From JAGVSZ01 sp963747775 (GTDB taxonomy: Bacteria > Pseudomonadota > Gammaproteobacteria > Burkholderiales > SG8-39), in NCBI GenBank assembly GCA_963747775.1, contig CAVVGT010000005.1, positions 1 through 64,000 on the forward strand: a stretch of DNA of 64,000 nucleotides, given 5' to 3'. Below the pieces are notes generated by a model, which was not told the origin of the DNA, did not search any database, and saw only the letters and a program-made list of their open reading frames with translations. A program made the translations under genes and the position numbers. Position 1 is the first letter of the stretch; each line of letters begins with the position of its first letter. This document shows, one piece after another, positions 24,759 through 33,356 of the stretch.

Positions 24759-26072
24759 CTAGCCGATCAGGCCGGGCAGCCATACTGCCACGGCCGGCAC
24801 GCAGAAGACGAGGACGAGCACCGCGATGCTCAGCGCGAGGTAGGGCACCACGGCGCGAAAGATGTGGGCCATGCTCACCTGCGGCGGCGCCACCCCCTTC
24901 ATGGTCATGAGCAGCAGGCCGTGGGGCGGCAGCAGCAGCCCGAGCTGCATGCAGATCAGGAACAGCACGCCGAACCACACCGGGTCGATGCCGAGCGCCT
25001 GCACGATCGGCATGAAGATCGGCAGCGTGATCAGCATCATGCTCACCTGGTCGAGGAACAGCCCGAGGAAGATCAGCAGCCCCATCATCGCGGCGACGAT
25101 GGCGAACGGCGACAGCCCCTGTCCGGTGATCAGCTTGGCCAGCCCGGTGCTCGACCCGGAAAAAGCGAGGATCTGCGAGAACGTGGTCGCCCCGACGATG
25201 ATGAACAGGATCATCCCCGAGACGCCGACGGTGCCGCGCAGTGCTTTCATGAACGCATCGAGCGTGAGCGCGCGGTAGGCCGCCGCGAGGAGGACCGTCG
25301 CCATCGCGCCGAGCGCCGCCGACTCGGTCGGCGTGGCCCAGCCGGCGACCATCGCGCCGACCACCACGCCGAAGATCGAGACGAGGGGCACGACGTACTG
25401 GAAGAACGGCAAGAGCTTCCGCAGGCCGTGATGCTCCTCGAACGGCGTGGCCGGTGCGAGCGTCGGGTCGAGCTTCACGCGCACGATGATGTAGGCCACG
25501 AACGCGACCGACAGGATCAGACCGGGCACGACGCCGCCGATCAGCAGCTTCGAGATCGAGATGCCGGACAGGCTGCCGAGGAGCACGGTGAGGGCGGACG
25601 GCGGGATCAGCATGTCGACCGCGCCGATCGCCATGATCGGCCCGGTCGCCATGGTGGGATGGTAGCCGCGGGCGAGCATCACCGGCAGCATCAGGCTGCC
25701 GAGCATGGCGGTGGTCGCGATCGTCGACCCCGAGATCGCGGAAAAGACGGTCCCCGCGACGACCGCGACGACCGCGAGCCGTCCGGGGACCTGGCGGATC
25801 AGGCGCTCGATGCCGTCGATCACCTTCACCGCGAGCCCGGTGTGGAACAGCACCTCGCCCATCAGCACGAAGAGCGGGATCGGCGTGAGCGAGAAGCTCG
25901 CCACCGCCGACACGCTGTTGCGCACCAGCTGCACCAGCCCGGCCTCGCCGCCGAGGAAGATCAGCGCGCCGGCGAGATTGATCACCAGGAACGAGAACGC
26001 GACCGGCAGCCCGAGAAACAGCAGCGCGGTCGACCCGCCGAGCAGAAACCACGCCGCCTCCTGCCACGACAC
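24759..26072 (-). CDS. TRAP transporter large permease (DctM family)
   Basis: 437-residue integral membrane protein with about twelve hydrophobic segments. Family motifs include LPVAFSFLVINLAGALIFLG, ISGSTIATTAMLGSLMLP, MAIGAVDMLIPPSALTVLLG and FLGLFLDQVSMMLITLPIFM. It catalyses sodium-driven solute uptake with the small subunit DctQ and a periplasmic receptor. Second transporter gene of the operon reading from 27588 to 20990; the preceding dctQ-like gene ends 10 bp upstream. Confidence 0.92.
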   Translation of the reverse strand: MSWQEAAWFLLGGSTALLFLGLPVAFSFLVINLAGALIFLGGEAGLVQLVRNSVSAVASFSLTPIPLFVLMGEVLFHTGLAVKVIDGIERLIRQVPGRLAVVAVVAGTVFSAISGSTIATTAMLGSLMLPVMLARGYHPTMATGPIMAIGAVDMLIPPSALTVLLGSLSGISISKLLIGGVVPGLILSVAFVAYIIVRVKLDPTLAPATPFEEHHGLRKLLPFFQYVVPLVSIFGVVVGAMVAGWATPTESAALGAMATVLLAAAYRALTLDAFMKALRGTVGVSGMILFIIVGATTFSQILAFSGSSTGLAKLITGQGLSPFAIVAAMMGLLIFLGLFLDQVSMMLITLPIFMPIVQALGIDPVWFGVLFLICMQLGLLLPPHGLLLMTMKGVAPPQVSMAHIFRAVVPYLALSIAVLVLVFCVPAVAVWLPGLIG

Positions 26073-26082
26073 GCGATGCGCC

Positions 26083-26613
26083 CTACGAGGCCGAGACCGC
26101 GTCCTCGCGCACCGCGCGCGGGCCGCGCTGCAGCGCGTACATCCTGATCACCACCTCCACCGCGAGCACCGCGAACGCGAGCGGGAGGACGGCGAGCCCC
26201 CACCACTCGGGGGTGATGAGCGTCTTGATCGACATGGCGTCGGTCGCGTGGCTCGCGACCGACGCCTTCACGCCGTACACCACCATTGCGAGGCAGCACC
26301 CGAGCGCCAGCACGTCGGCGACCCACTCGCACGTCCACGCCACTTTCCCGGGCAGCACGCGCAGCAGGATGTCGACGCGGATGTGCTGGCCTTGCCGCAG
26401 CAGCCACGGCGCGGCGAGCATCGTCATCAGGTAGAGCATCGTCTCCGAGATCTCGTTCGCCCACGACAGGCCGCGCGTGAAGCCCCACGCCACCGGCAGG
26501 TTGCGCAGCAGGATGTCCGCGCAGATCATCAGCATCATCGCCGCGACCATGGCGCAGGCGATCACGCAGAGGCCGGCGGACAGCCGGCCGATCCAGAGGG
26601 AGAGGCGCTCCAT
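26083..26613 (-). CDS. TRAP transporter small permease (DctQ family)
   Basis: 176 residues with four transmembrane segments and the DctQ signature RNLPVAWGFTRGLSWANEIS, then LLRQGQHIRVDILLRVLPGK. It anchors the large permease and contacts the receptor. It begins 15 bp after the receptor gene. Confidence 0.9.
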   Translation of the reverse strand: MERLSLWIGRLSAGLCVIACAMVAAMMLMICADILLRNLPVAWGFTRGLSWANEISETMLYLMTMLAAPWLLRQGQHIRVDILLRVLPGKVAWTCEWVADVLALGCCLAMVVYGVKASVASHATDAMSIKTLITPEWWGLAVLPLAFAVLAVEVVIRMYALQRGPRAVREDAVSAS

Positions 26614-26628
26614 CGTCCCGGTGCGGCG

Positions 26629-27588
26629 CTATTTCGGCGAAAACAGTTCGCGCATCTTCGGCCCGTGCTGTGGGCTCACTTTGATGATGCCCGCCCAGCC
26701 GGCCTCGTACGCCTTGTCGACGTACTCCTTCGCCTGCGCGCCCTGGAGCCGGATGACCTGGATGCCGGCCTTCGCCTGGCGCTCGGTCTCCTGCTGGCCG
26801 TAGATCTTCCAGTAGTCGTTGCGGTTCTCGAGCAGCCGCGACTGGGTGAGGAGGAAATCGCGCTGCCGCGGGGAGAGCTTCTTCCACGCGTCCTGGTTCA
26901 CGATCAGCGAGACCTCCGCGTCGTAGAAGCCCGGGTCGACGCGGTACTTGGTCTTCTCCTGCCAGTTGTTGTCGAAGATGCCGCCGATCGGCCAGCCGTA
27001 GCCGTCGACCACGCCGCGCTCGAGCGCGGTGTAGACCTCCCCGGGCGCGGTCTGCATGACGGTAGCGCCGAGCGCGCTGAAGAAGTCGCGGTACACCGGC
27101 GTGATGCGGATCTTCAGGCCCTGCAGATCGGGCTTGTCGATCGGCTTGTTGAGATAGAGGTGAAACGGCTGGTACTCGACGATCCGGGCGAGGTAGATCA
27201 TGTTGCCCTTCTCGGCCCAGACCTTCTGGATGTAGTTGAAGGCGCCGTTGCGGCGCTGCTCGGCTACCGGCATCCGGGTGAGCTTGAGCGCGTCGGATTC
27301 GGGAAACACGTTGGTGTAGAACGCGCCGGTCGACATCGCCATGTCGACGACGCCGGTGCGCACGGCGTTGCCGACCTCGAAGGTCGGGATCGCCTTCGGC
27401 CCGCCGATGAAGTTGAGCTGCAGCAGCCCCTTGCCTTCGGCGTTGACGTTCTCGATCCAGGTCAGAAGCCGGGTGACGTAGAACGAGTTCTCCGGGAACG
27501 CGCTCACGACCCTGAGCGTGGTGGTCTGCGCGGCCGCGGCAAGCGGCAGGGCGAGCGCGGCGATTGCGACGACGATGGTCTTTCTCAC
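26629..27588 (-). CDS. TRAP transporter substrate-binding protein (DctP family)
   Basis: 319 residues from a GTG at 27588 preceded by the strong ribosome site GAGGAGGA. The signal peptide is VRKTIVVAIAALALPLAAAA, mature from QTTTLRVV. DctP motifs are LQGLKIRITPVYRDFFSALG, GEVYTALERGVVDGYGWP and KYRVDPGFYDAEVSL. A longer open frame upstream to 28341 is antisense to a glycosyltransferase gene and is not part of it. First gene of a TRAP-iorA-iorB operon, with a good sigma-70 promoter 53-81 bp upstream. The ligand is probably an aromatic or branched 2-oxo acid by context. Confidence 0.9.
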   Translation of the reverse strand: MRKTIVVAIAALALPLAAAAQTTTLRVVSAFPENSFYVTRLLTWIENVNAEGKGLLQLNFIGGPKAIPTFEVGNAVRTGVVDMAMSTGAFYTNVFPESDALKLTRMPVAEQRRNGAFNYIQKVWAEKGNMIYLARIVEYQPFHLYLNKPIDKPDLQGLKIRITPVYRDFFSALGATVMQTAPGEVYTALERGVVDGYGWPIGGIFDNNWQEKTKYRVDPGFYDAEVSLIVNQDAWKKLSPRQRDFLLTQSRLLENRNDYWKIYGQQETERQAKAGIQVIRLQGAQAKEYVDKAYEAGWAGIIKVSPQHGPKMRELFSPK

Positions 27589-27640
27589 GGGTTCCTCCTC
27601 CTCTGGACCGGCGCTCGTGCGCGCCGCATTTGAACGCCCG

Positions 27641-27669
27641 AGACTAGGAGGGCATACTTCATTTGTCAA
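27641..27669 (-). promoter_or_regulatory. Sigma-70 promoter of the TRAP-ior operon
   Basis: On the minus strand a consensus -35 TTGACA (27669-27664), a 17-bp spacer and TAGTCT (27646-27641) as -10. Transcription would start near 27634, giving a leader of about 46 nt before the GTG. The stretch is clearly AT-richer than its surroundings. Confidence 0.55.
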
Positions 27670-27774
27670 ATTGATGGGCCGTATGGGGCCGCCGCGGCAC
27701 ACACGTGGATTTCGGATCGCCCTGCGGGCGTCCGGAATGACGGCGGAAGTGGCGAAGCTCGATCGGGAGATCTC

Positions 27775-28392
27775 TTGAAAGTCGCATTCCTCCACGTCGG
27801 CGAAGACCTGCGTCTGCCGTCGATCATGGCGGCCTCGGCGAAGCGCCTCGGGTACGCGCTCGTGCAGATGACCGACGAGCGCACGCCCGCGGTGCCCGGC
27901 GTCGATGCGCTCGCGCGCCTGCCGTGGGACGGCGAGCGGCTGATGACCTACCGCCTGCAGCACCTCGCCGCGCTGCCGGAGCCGGCGCTCATCGTGGACA
28001 CCGACGTGGTGATCGTCCGCGACGTGAGCGCGGTGTGGGAGCACGAGTTCGACGTCGCTCTCACACGGCGCGCCGGACCGGCGCTCGATCCCACCGGGGT
28101 CGATCTCGCCGAGGTGATGCCGTACAACACCGGCGTGATGTTCTCGCGCTCGCAGGCCTTCTGGCAGCGCTGCTACGACCTCTGCCGCGAGTTCCCGCCC
28201 GAGGCGCAGCGCTGGTACGGCGACCAGTACGCGGTGCGCTTCGCGGCGCCGGAGTTCAAGGTGCTCGAGCTCCCGGTCGATCCCTACAACTACTCGCCGG
28301 CGACGGCCGCAGAAGACGTGTCGGGCAAGCTCATCGTGCACTACAAGGGCAAGCGCAAGGAGTGGATGCTGGCCGCCGGCGCGAAGATCTGA
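27775..28392 (+). CDS. GT-A-fold glycosyltransferase-like protein
   Basis: 205 residues from a TTG at 27775 (KVAFLHVGEDLRLPSIMAAS). A DxD-type motif stands in LPEPALIVDTDVVIVRDVSA, followed by EVMPYNTGVMFSRSQAFW and GDQYAVRF, the layout of small nucleotide-sugar-dependent transferases. It would transfer a sugar to an unknown acceptor in the cytoplasm. The stop shares a base with the start of the next glycosyltransferase gene (TGATG), so the two are co-translated. The role of this pair between TRAP and dapA-like genes is unclear; surface polysaccharide modification is possible. Confidence 0.7.
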   Translation: MKVAFLHVGEDLRLPSIMAASAKRLGYALVQMTDERTPAVPGVDALARLPWDGERLMTYRLQHLAALPEPALIVDTDVVIVRDVSAVWEHEFDVALTRRAGPALDPTGVDLAEVMPYNTGVMFSRSQAFWQRCYDLCREFPPEAQRWYGDQYAVRFAAPEFKVLELPVDPYNYSPATAAEDVSGKLIVHYKGKRKEWMLAAGAKI

Positions 28393-29456
28393 TGCAACGC
28401 GTCGACTGCACCATCATCGACGCCAAGGCGTGGCTCGCGACGGCGGGCGCCGCTGTCACGCCGGTTCCACTGCCTGACATCTCCGGGCTGCCTTACGAGC
28501 GGCTCGCGGCGACCTACGAGCCCTACGTCGCACGGGTCGCGGATGCGCTGCTGCTCCCCGGGAACTGGCTGCTGCTCTCGGAGCGGCGCGAGCTGCTGTG
28601 CGAGCACCTGCACCAGACCCTGCACGCGCGGCCGCACAACCGCGCGCACCACTTCGCCGCGGTCGATGGCCGCCGCGTGACCCTCGACCTCGAGCCCGCG
28701 GCGGCGCGCATCGACGCGCCGTGCGTGCTGCTCGGCGGCTCGCCCAGCCACTATCACTGGCTCGTCGAGTTCCTGCCGCGTGTCTACGCGGCGAGCCTCG
28801 TGCCCGAGCTGCGCGAGCTGAGGTTCGTCGTCGACACCGGCCTCACCGCGGTGCAGGAGGAATCGCTACGCCTCCTCGGGATCGGCGCGGACCGGCTCCT
28901 GAAGATCGATCCCGTGCGCCCGCAGCCCTTCCGCACGCTCTGGGTGCCCACGCTCCTCGTCGAGTCGTTCGGCCTGCACCCGGCCGCGCTGCACTGGCTG
29001 CGCACGGCGTTCCTGGACGCCACGCCCGCCGCAGAGCCGGGGCAGCGCCTGTTCGTGTCTCGACGCGACGCCAGCCTGCGACGGCTGGTGAACGAGGACG
29101 AGATTGCGGCGATCCTCGCGCCGCTCGGCTATCGAACGGTGGTCGGGTCGGCGCTCGGGTTCGCCGAACAGGCGCGGGTTTTCGCTCGCGCCGAGACCAT
29201 CGTCGCGGTTGCCGGAGCAGGCCTCGCGAACATGGTCTTCGCCCCGCGCGAGGCCACCGTGCTCGAGCTGCACAACATCCGCAAGGGGGCGGACTTCTTC
29301 GCGCTGCTCGCGCAGCAGCTCGGCATGCGCTACGGGCGCGTCACCGGCGAGCTCCTCCCGCAGCCGGCGGTGATCGCCAACAACCGCGACTTCCGCATCG
29401 ACCCGGCGGTGTTCCGGCAGGCGATGGGCGAGGTCCATCCGGGCGCGCCGGCGTAG
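28392..29456 (+). CDS. Glycosyltransferase family 61-like protein (DUF563)
   Basis: 354 residues. GT61 features are GGSPSHYHWLVEFLPRVYAA in the middle, then RLFVSRRDASLRRLVNEDEI, and the catalytic C-terminal region VAVAGAGLANMVFAPREATV followed by LELHNI. There is no signal peptide. It overlaps the upstream GT-A-type gene by one base and is followed after 37 bp by the dapA-like gene. Acceptor and sugar unknown. Confidence 0.8.
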   Translation: MQRVDCTIIDAKAWLATAGAAVTPVPLPDISGLPYERLAATYEPYVARVADALLLPGNWLLLSERRELLCEHLHQTLHARPHNRAHHFAAVDGRRVTLDLEPAAARIDAPCVLLGGSPSHYHWLVEFLPRVYAASLVPELRELRFVVDTGLTAVQEESLRLLGIGADRLLKIDPVRPQPFRTLWVPTLLVESFGLHPAALHWLRTAFLDATPAAEPGQRLFVSRRDASLRRLVNEDEIAAILAPLGYRTVVGSALGFAEQARVFARAETIVAVAGAGLANMVFAPREATVLELHNIRKGADFFALLAQQLGMRYGRVTGELLPQPAVIANNRDFRIDPAVFRQAMGEVHPGAPA

Positions 29457-29493
29457 AATCCGCAGCTTTCCGTATGCAGCAAGAGGGAACCAG

Positions 29494-30417
29494 ATGGCTC
29501 AGCAGCGACTCCGCGGCGTGCTCTCGCCCGTCGTCACGCCGTTCCGCAAGGACTATTCCCCCGACGCGCCGCGCTTCGTGCGCCACTGCAAGTGGCTGCT
29601 GGCGCACGGCTGCTCCGGGCTCGCGGTGTTCGGGACCAACAGCGAGGCGAACTCCCTTTCCGCCGACGAGCGCATGACGCTCCTCGAGCAACTCGTCGAG
29701 GGCGGCGTGCCCGCCGCGCAGCTGATGCCGGGCACCGGCTGCTGCGCGCTGACCGACTCGGTGCGCCTCACCGCACACGCGGTGAAGCTCGGCTGCGCCG
29801 GGGCGCTGATGCTGCCGCCGTTCTACTACAAGGGCGTGCCGGACGACGGCCTGTTCCGCAACTTCAGCGAGGTGATCCAGCGCGTCGGCGACGACCGGCT
29901 GCAGCTCTACCTCTATCACATCCCGCCGGTCGCGCAGGTGGGATTCACGCTCGGGCTGATCGAGCGGCTGCTGAAGGCTTTTCCGAAGACGGTCGCCGGC
30001 GTGAAGGACAGCTCGGGCGACTGGAACAACACCAAGGCGATGATCGACGCGTTCGCGAAGCAGGGCTTCGAGGTGTTCGCGGGGAGCGAGGTGTTCCTGC
30101 TCCGGAACATGCGCGCGGGCGGGGTCGGCTGCATCACTGCGGGCGCGAACGTCAACCCGCACGGCATCGACCGCGTTTACCGCGGCTGGAACTCGGCGGA
30201 GGCGGAGCACCTCCAAGCCGACGCCGACAAGGTCCGCCAGATTCTGCAGACCCAGGTCTCGATGATCCCCGCGCTCAAAGCCGCGATTGCCCACTACGCC
30301 GCCGATCCCGACTGGATCACGGTGCGCCCGCCGCTGGTGGAGCTGACCGTCGAGCAACGCGCGACGATGGTGAGCGAGCTGCTCGGGGCGGGGTTCGAGA
30401 TGCCGGGGATCAAATAA
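29494..30417 (+). CDS. Dihydrodipicolinate synthase/N-acetylneuraminate lyase family protein
   Basis: 307-residue class I aldolase-type TIM barrel. The Schiff-base Lys is in TVAGVKDSSGDWNNT, the proton-relay Tyr in LQLYLYHIPPVAQVG, and the 2-oxo-acid pocket is FGTNSEANSLSADER (DapA has GTTGE). The altered pocket argues against a biosynthetic DapA role and for an aldolase or dehydratase of the DapA superfamily acting on a sugar acid or 2-oxo acid. The start has the ribosome site AAGAGGGA. It is last in a plus-strand run with the two glycosyltransferases. Confidence 0.82.
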   Translation: MAQQRLRGVLSPVVTPFRKDYSPDAPRFVRHCKWLLAHGCSGLAVFGTNSEANSLSADERMTLLEQLVEGGVPAAQLMPGTGCCALTDSVRLTAHAVKLGCAGALMLPPFYYKGVPDDGLFRNFSEVIQRVGDDRLQLYLYHIPPVAQVGFTLGLIERLLKAFPKTVAGVKDSSGDWNNTKAMIDAFAKQGFEVFAGSEVFLLRNMRAGGVGCITAGANVNPHGIDRVYRGWNSAEAEHLQADADKVRQILQTQVSMIPALKAAIAHYAADPDWITVRPPLVELTVEQRATMVSELLGAGFEMPGIK

Positions 30418-30450
30418 GTCGCGAATCCCGGCTCACGCTTGCTGTTTTAC

Positions 30451-30640
30451 ATGCTTTACGCCTTCACAATCGCTCGAACAAGGGGCCGAGGGAAGGGTTG
30501 GGACCCTTCCCTTCCCAACCGGGCCCCCTTGTAGATCCCCCAGCAATGCTTTACGCCTTCACAATCGCTCGAACAAGGGGCCGAGGGAAGGGTTGGGACC
30601 CTTCCCTTCCCAACCTGGCCCCCTTGTAGATCCCCCAGCA
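30451..30640 (+). repeat. Two tandem 95-bp units that duplicate the start of the following gene
   Basis: Units 30451-30545 and 30546-30640 differ by one base (CCGGGC against CCTGGC). Each starts with ATGCTTTACGCCTTCAC, the same 17 bases that begin the real gene at 30641, so three copies of the start codon stand in a row. Each unit contains nested inverted repeats (GGGAAGGG/CCCTTCCC; ACAAGGGGCC against GGGCCCCCTTGT) and encodes a 27-codon reading frame starting at that ATG and ending in TAG. Either slippage duplication of a structured leader or insertion of a palindromic unit. Confidence 0.85.
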
Positions 30641-32671
30641 ATGCTTTACGCCTTCACCATCTTCGTCTCCGCCTTCCTGCTCTTCCAAGTGCAGCCGATC
30701 ATCGCCAAGATGATCCTGCCCTGGTTCGGCGGCGGCGCGGCAGTGTGGACGACGTGCATGTTGTTCTTCCAGCTGCTGCTGGTCGGCGGGTATCTCTACG
30801 CGCACTGGACCACCCGCAGCCTCGCCGCGCGCACGCTGGCCGTCGTGCACGGCGTGCTGCTTGCGCTGGCCGCGGCCGCGCTGCCGATCATCCCGGACGT
30901 CGCGTGGAAGCCGCTCGGCGACACCGATCCCGGCTTCTACATCCTCGGGCTGCTCGCGGTCACGGTGGGGCTGCCGTACTTCATGCTCTCCACCACCGGC
31001 CCGCTCGTGCAGGTCTGGTATTCGCGTGCGAATCAGGGCGCGATGCCGTACCGGCTGTATGCGCTCTCGAACGTCGGCTCGATGCTCGCGCTGCTCACCT
31101 ATCCGATCGCCGTGGAGCCGTGGCTGCCGACGCGTGCGCAGGCGCTCGGGTGGTCGGGCGCGTTCGTCGTGTTCGCGATCGCATGCGGCGTGCTTGCCTG
31201 GCGCAGCCGCGGCGCGGCGTGGGAGGTGACCGCCGGCGCTCCGGCCGAGGCGGCCGCGCGACCGACCGCAGGTCGCTACCTACTGTGGGCGGCGCTCGCG
31301 GGCACGGCCTCCGTGCTGCTGCTCGCATTCACCAGCCAGCTCTCGCAGAACGTGGCACCCATTCCGTTCATCTGGGTGCTGCCGCTCGCGCTCTATCTCC
31401 TGTCGTTCGTCCTCACCTTCGACGGCCGCGGGTGGTACCGGCGCAAGGTCTACCTGCCGCTCGCCGCCGCGGGCCTCGTCGGCGTAACGGCGCTGCTGCA
31501 CTCCGATTTCCGGCATTCGCAGCTCTGGGTGATGCTCCCGGTATACGCCGCGACGCTGTTCGTCGCGTGCATGGTGTGCCACGGCGAGCTGGTGCGGCTC
31601 AGGCCGCCGCCGCGCTACCTGACCGGCTTCTACCTCGCGATCTCGGTCGGCGGGGCGCTCGGTGGCGTATTCGTCGGTCTGATCGCGCCGCGCATCTTCC
31701 TCGACCTGTACGAGCTCCCCGCGGGCCTCGTGGCGATGGGGGCGGTGGTCGCGGTCGTGCTCGCGCTCGACCAGGCGGGATTCCCCGGCGTGCGGACCTG
31801 GCGTGCCGCGGTCTTCGGCGCGGTGCTGCTCGCCGGCGGGCTCGCGGGAACGCTGTGGTGGATCTACGACGGTTACGCGCGCGACGCGAGCGTGCGCGTC
31901 CGCAACTTCTACGCCGCGATGCGCGTGTGGGACTCGGGCGACGGCGAGGCGGCGCAGCGCGTGCTGACCCACGGCTCGATCACGCACGGCAAGCAGTTCA
32001 CCAAGCCCGAGCAGCGCAAGCGGATCACGACCTACTACGGCGAGACCTCCGGCGTCGGCCGCGCGATCCTCGCTGCCGGGCTGAAGGGCCCGGTGCGCGT
32101 GGGCGTGATCGGCCTCGGCGCGGGCACGCTGGCCGGGTACGGGCGCGACGGCGACAGTTTCCGCCTGTACGAGATCAACCCGCAGGTGATCGACCTCGCG
32201 ACGAAGCAGTTCAGCTACGTGACGGACTCGCGCGCCAAGGTGGAGATGGCGCTCGGCGACGCGCGGCTGTCGCTCGAGCGCGAGCCGCCGCAGCGCTTCG
32301 ACGTCCTGGCGGTGGACGCGTTCTCGAGCGACTCGATCCCGGTGCACCTGCTCACCGCCGAGGCGTTCGCGACCTACTTCCGGCATCTCAGGCCGGGCGG
32401 CATCCTCGCGGTGCACATCTCCAACCGCTATCTCGACCTCAAGCCGGTGCTGCGCGAGGCGGCGGCGAAGTTCGGCCGGGACGCGCGCCTCTTCGACGAG
32501 GACTCCGACGAGGGGCGCGGGGTGTACGGCTCGACCTGGGTGCTGATCTCGGACGACCCGAAGACCTTCGAGCGCTCCCCGCTCGAGAGCGGCGCGGAGC
32601 CGTTGGAAAGCGACAAGACGGTGCGGCTCTGGACCGACGACTACAGCGACCTCTGGCGCATCCTCAAGTGA
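30641..32671 (+). CDS. Fused membrane (MFS-like)/spermidine synthase-like protein
   Basis: 676 residues. The N-terminal 400 contain about eleven hydrophobic segments starting MLYAFTIFVSAFLLFQVQPI, the usual opening of fused MFS/spermidine synthase proteins. The soluble C-terminal part is a class I methyltransferase-type aminopropyltransferase fold, with VRVGVIGLGAGTLAGYGR (nucleotide loop), YEINPQVIDLA (acidic residue) and VEMALGDARLSLER, then LAVDAFSSDSIP. True polyamine synthesis is unproven for this fused family. The ATG at 30641 is preceded by two duplicated leader units carrying the same first codons, which may affect initiation. It converges with a Liv ATPase gene 16 bp away. Confidence 0.85.
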   Translation: MLYAFTIFVSAFLLFQVQPIIAKMILPWFGGGAAVWTTCMLFFQLLLVGGYLYAHWTTRSLAARTLAVVHGVLLALAAAALPIIPDVAWKPLGDTDPGFYILGLLAVTVGLPYFMLSTTGPLVQVWYSRANQGAMPYRLYALSNVGSMLALLTYPIAVEPWLPTRAQALGWSGAFVVFAIACGVLAWRSRGAAWEVTAGAPAEAAARPTAGRYLLWAALAGTASVLLLAFTSQLSQNVAPIPFIWVLPLALYLLSFVLTFDGRGWYRRKVYLPLAAAGLVGVTALLHSDFRHSQLWVMLPVYAATLFVACMVCHGELVRLRPPPRYLTGFYLAISVGGALGGVFVGLIAPRIFLDLYELPAGLVAMGAVVAVVLALDQAGFPGVRTWRAAVFGAVLLAGGLAGTLWWIYDGYARDASVRVRNFYAAMRVWDSGDGEAAQRVLTHGSITHGKQFTKPEQRKRITTYYGETSGVGRAILAAGLKGPVRVGVIGLGAGTLAGYGRDGDSFRLYEINPQVIDLATKQFSYVTDSRAKVEMALGDARLSLEREPPQRFDVLAVDAFSSDSIPVHLLTAEAFATYFRHLRPGGILAVHISNRYLDLKPVLREAAAKFGRDARLFDEDSDEGRGVYGSTWVLISDDPKTFERSPLESGAEPLESDKTVRLWTDDYSDLWRILK

Positions 32672-32687
32672 CGCGCGCGTACGCCGG

Positions 32688-33356
32688 TCATTGCGGCGAA
32701 AGCGGAGATCCGGTCTGGGCGGTGATCGCGCCGCGGTCGATCACATAGACCCGGTCGAGCAGCCCGCGCGCGTGCGTGAGGCTCGACTCGGACAGGATCA
32801 CCGCCAGGCCTTCCCGCCGCAGGCTGGCGATCACTTCCGCGAGGCGCCGCGCCAGGACGGGCGCGACGCCCTCGAACGGCTCGTCCAGGAGCAGCAGCTT
32901 CGTTCCCGGGATGAGCGCGCGCGCCAGTGCGACGAGCTTCTGCTGACCGCCGGAGAGCATGAGCGCCTTGCGCGCGCGAAACGCGTGGACCTCGGGGATC
33001 GCGGCGTACACGCGCTCGAGCCGGCGTGCCGCGTCGGGCAGCCGCGCTGCCCATGCCGGCAGCAGCACATTCTCCTCGACAGTCAGCCCGGGTACGAGCC
33101 GACGGTCTTCGGGCATGTAACCGACGCCCAGCGCGGCACGCCGATGGGTCGGCACCTGCGCGAGCGACGTACCCTCGAAGCGCACGTCGCCCTCCCGGTA
33201 CGCGAGCAGGCCCATGATGGTGCGCATGAGCGTGGTCTTGCCGGCGCCGTTGCGGCCGATCAGCCCGGCAGATTCGCCGCGCGCAAGCTCGAGCGAGACG
33301 CCACGCAGGATCCCCACCGGCCCGATCGAGACCGAGACGCCGCCGACTTCAAGCAT
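32688..33356 (-). CDS. Liv-type ABC transporter ATPase (LivF-like), second system
   Basis: 222 residues from ATG 33356 (MLEVGGVSVSIG), which overlaps the LivG-like stop by 8 nt. Walker A is GRNGAGKT at 34-41, signature LSGGQQK and Walker B LLLLDEPFEG. The switch histidine position reads ILSESSLTHARG rather than the usual VEQ/EH pattern, a deviation worth noting. Last gene of the second Liv operon (37321 to 32688). An upstream extension to 33467 overlaps livG and is rejected. Confidence 0.9.
   Translation of the reverse strand: MLEVGGVSVSIGPVGILRGVSLELARGESAGLIGRNGAGKTTLMRTIMGLLAYREGDVRFEGTSLAQVPTHRRAALGVGYMPEDRRLVPGLTVEENVLLPAWAARLPDAARRLERVYAAIPEVHAFRARKALMLSGGQQKLVALARALIPGTKLLLLDEPFEGVAPVLARRLAEVIASLRREGLAVILSESSLTHARGLLDRVYVIDRGAITAQTGSPLSPQ

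Noticed and set aside
20276..24910. A 1544-codon open frame on the plus strand
   Set aside because: Arg/Ala/His-rich composition and antisense to iorA/iorB; its sense-strand start overlaps the dehydratase and VOC genes out of frame. No family motif.
27589..28341. N-terminal extension of the TRAP receptor at 26629
   Set aside because: The extension is antisense to the glycosyltransferase gene; the GTG at 27588 has a strong ribosome site and gives a proper signal peptide.
30451..30534. Real 27-codon genes in the tandem repeat
   Set aside because: Their first codons simply copy the downstream gene and the remainder is palindromic repeat sequence; better explained as duplication, though translation there could still matter.
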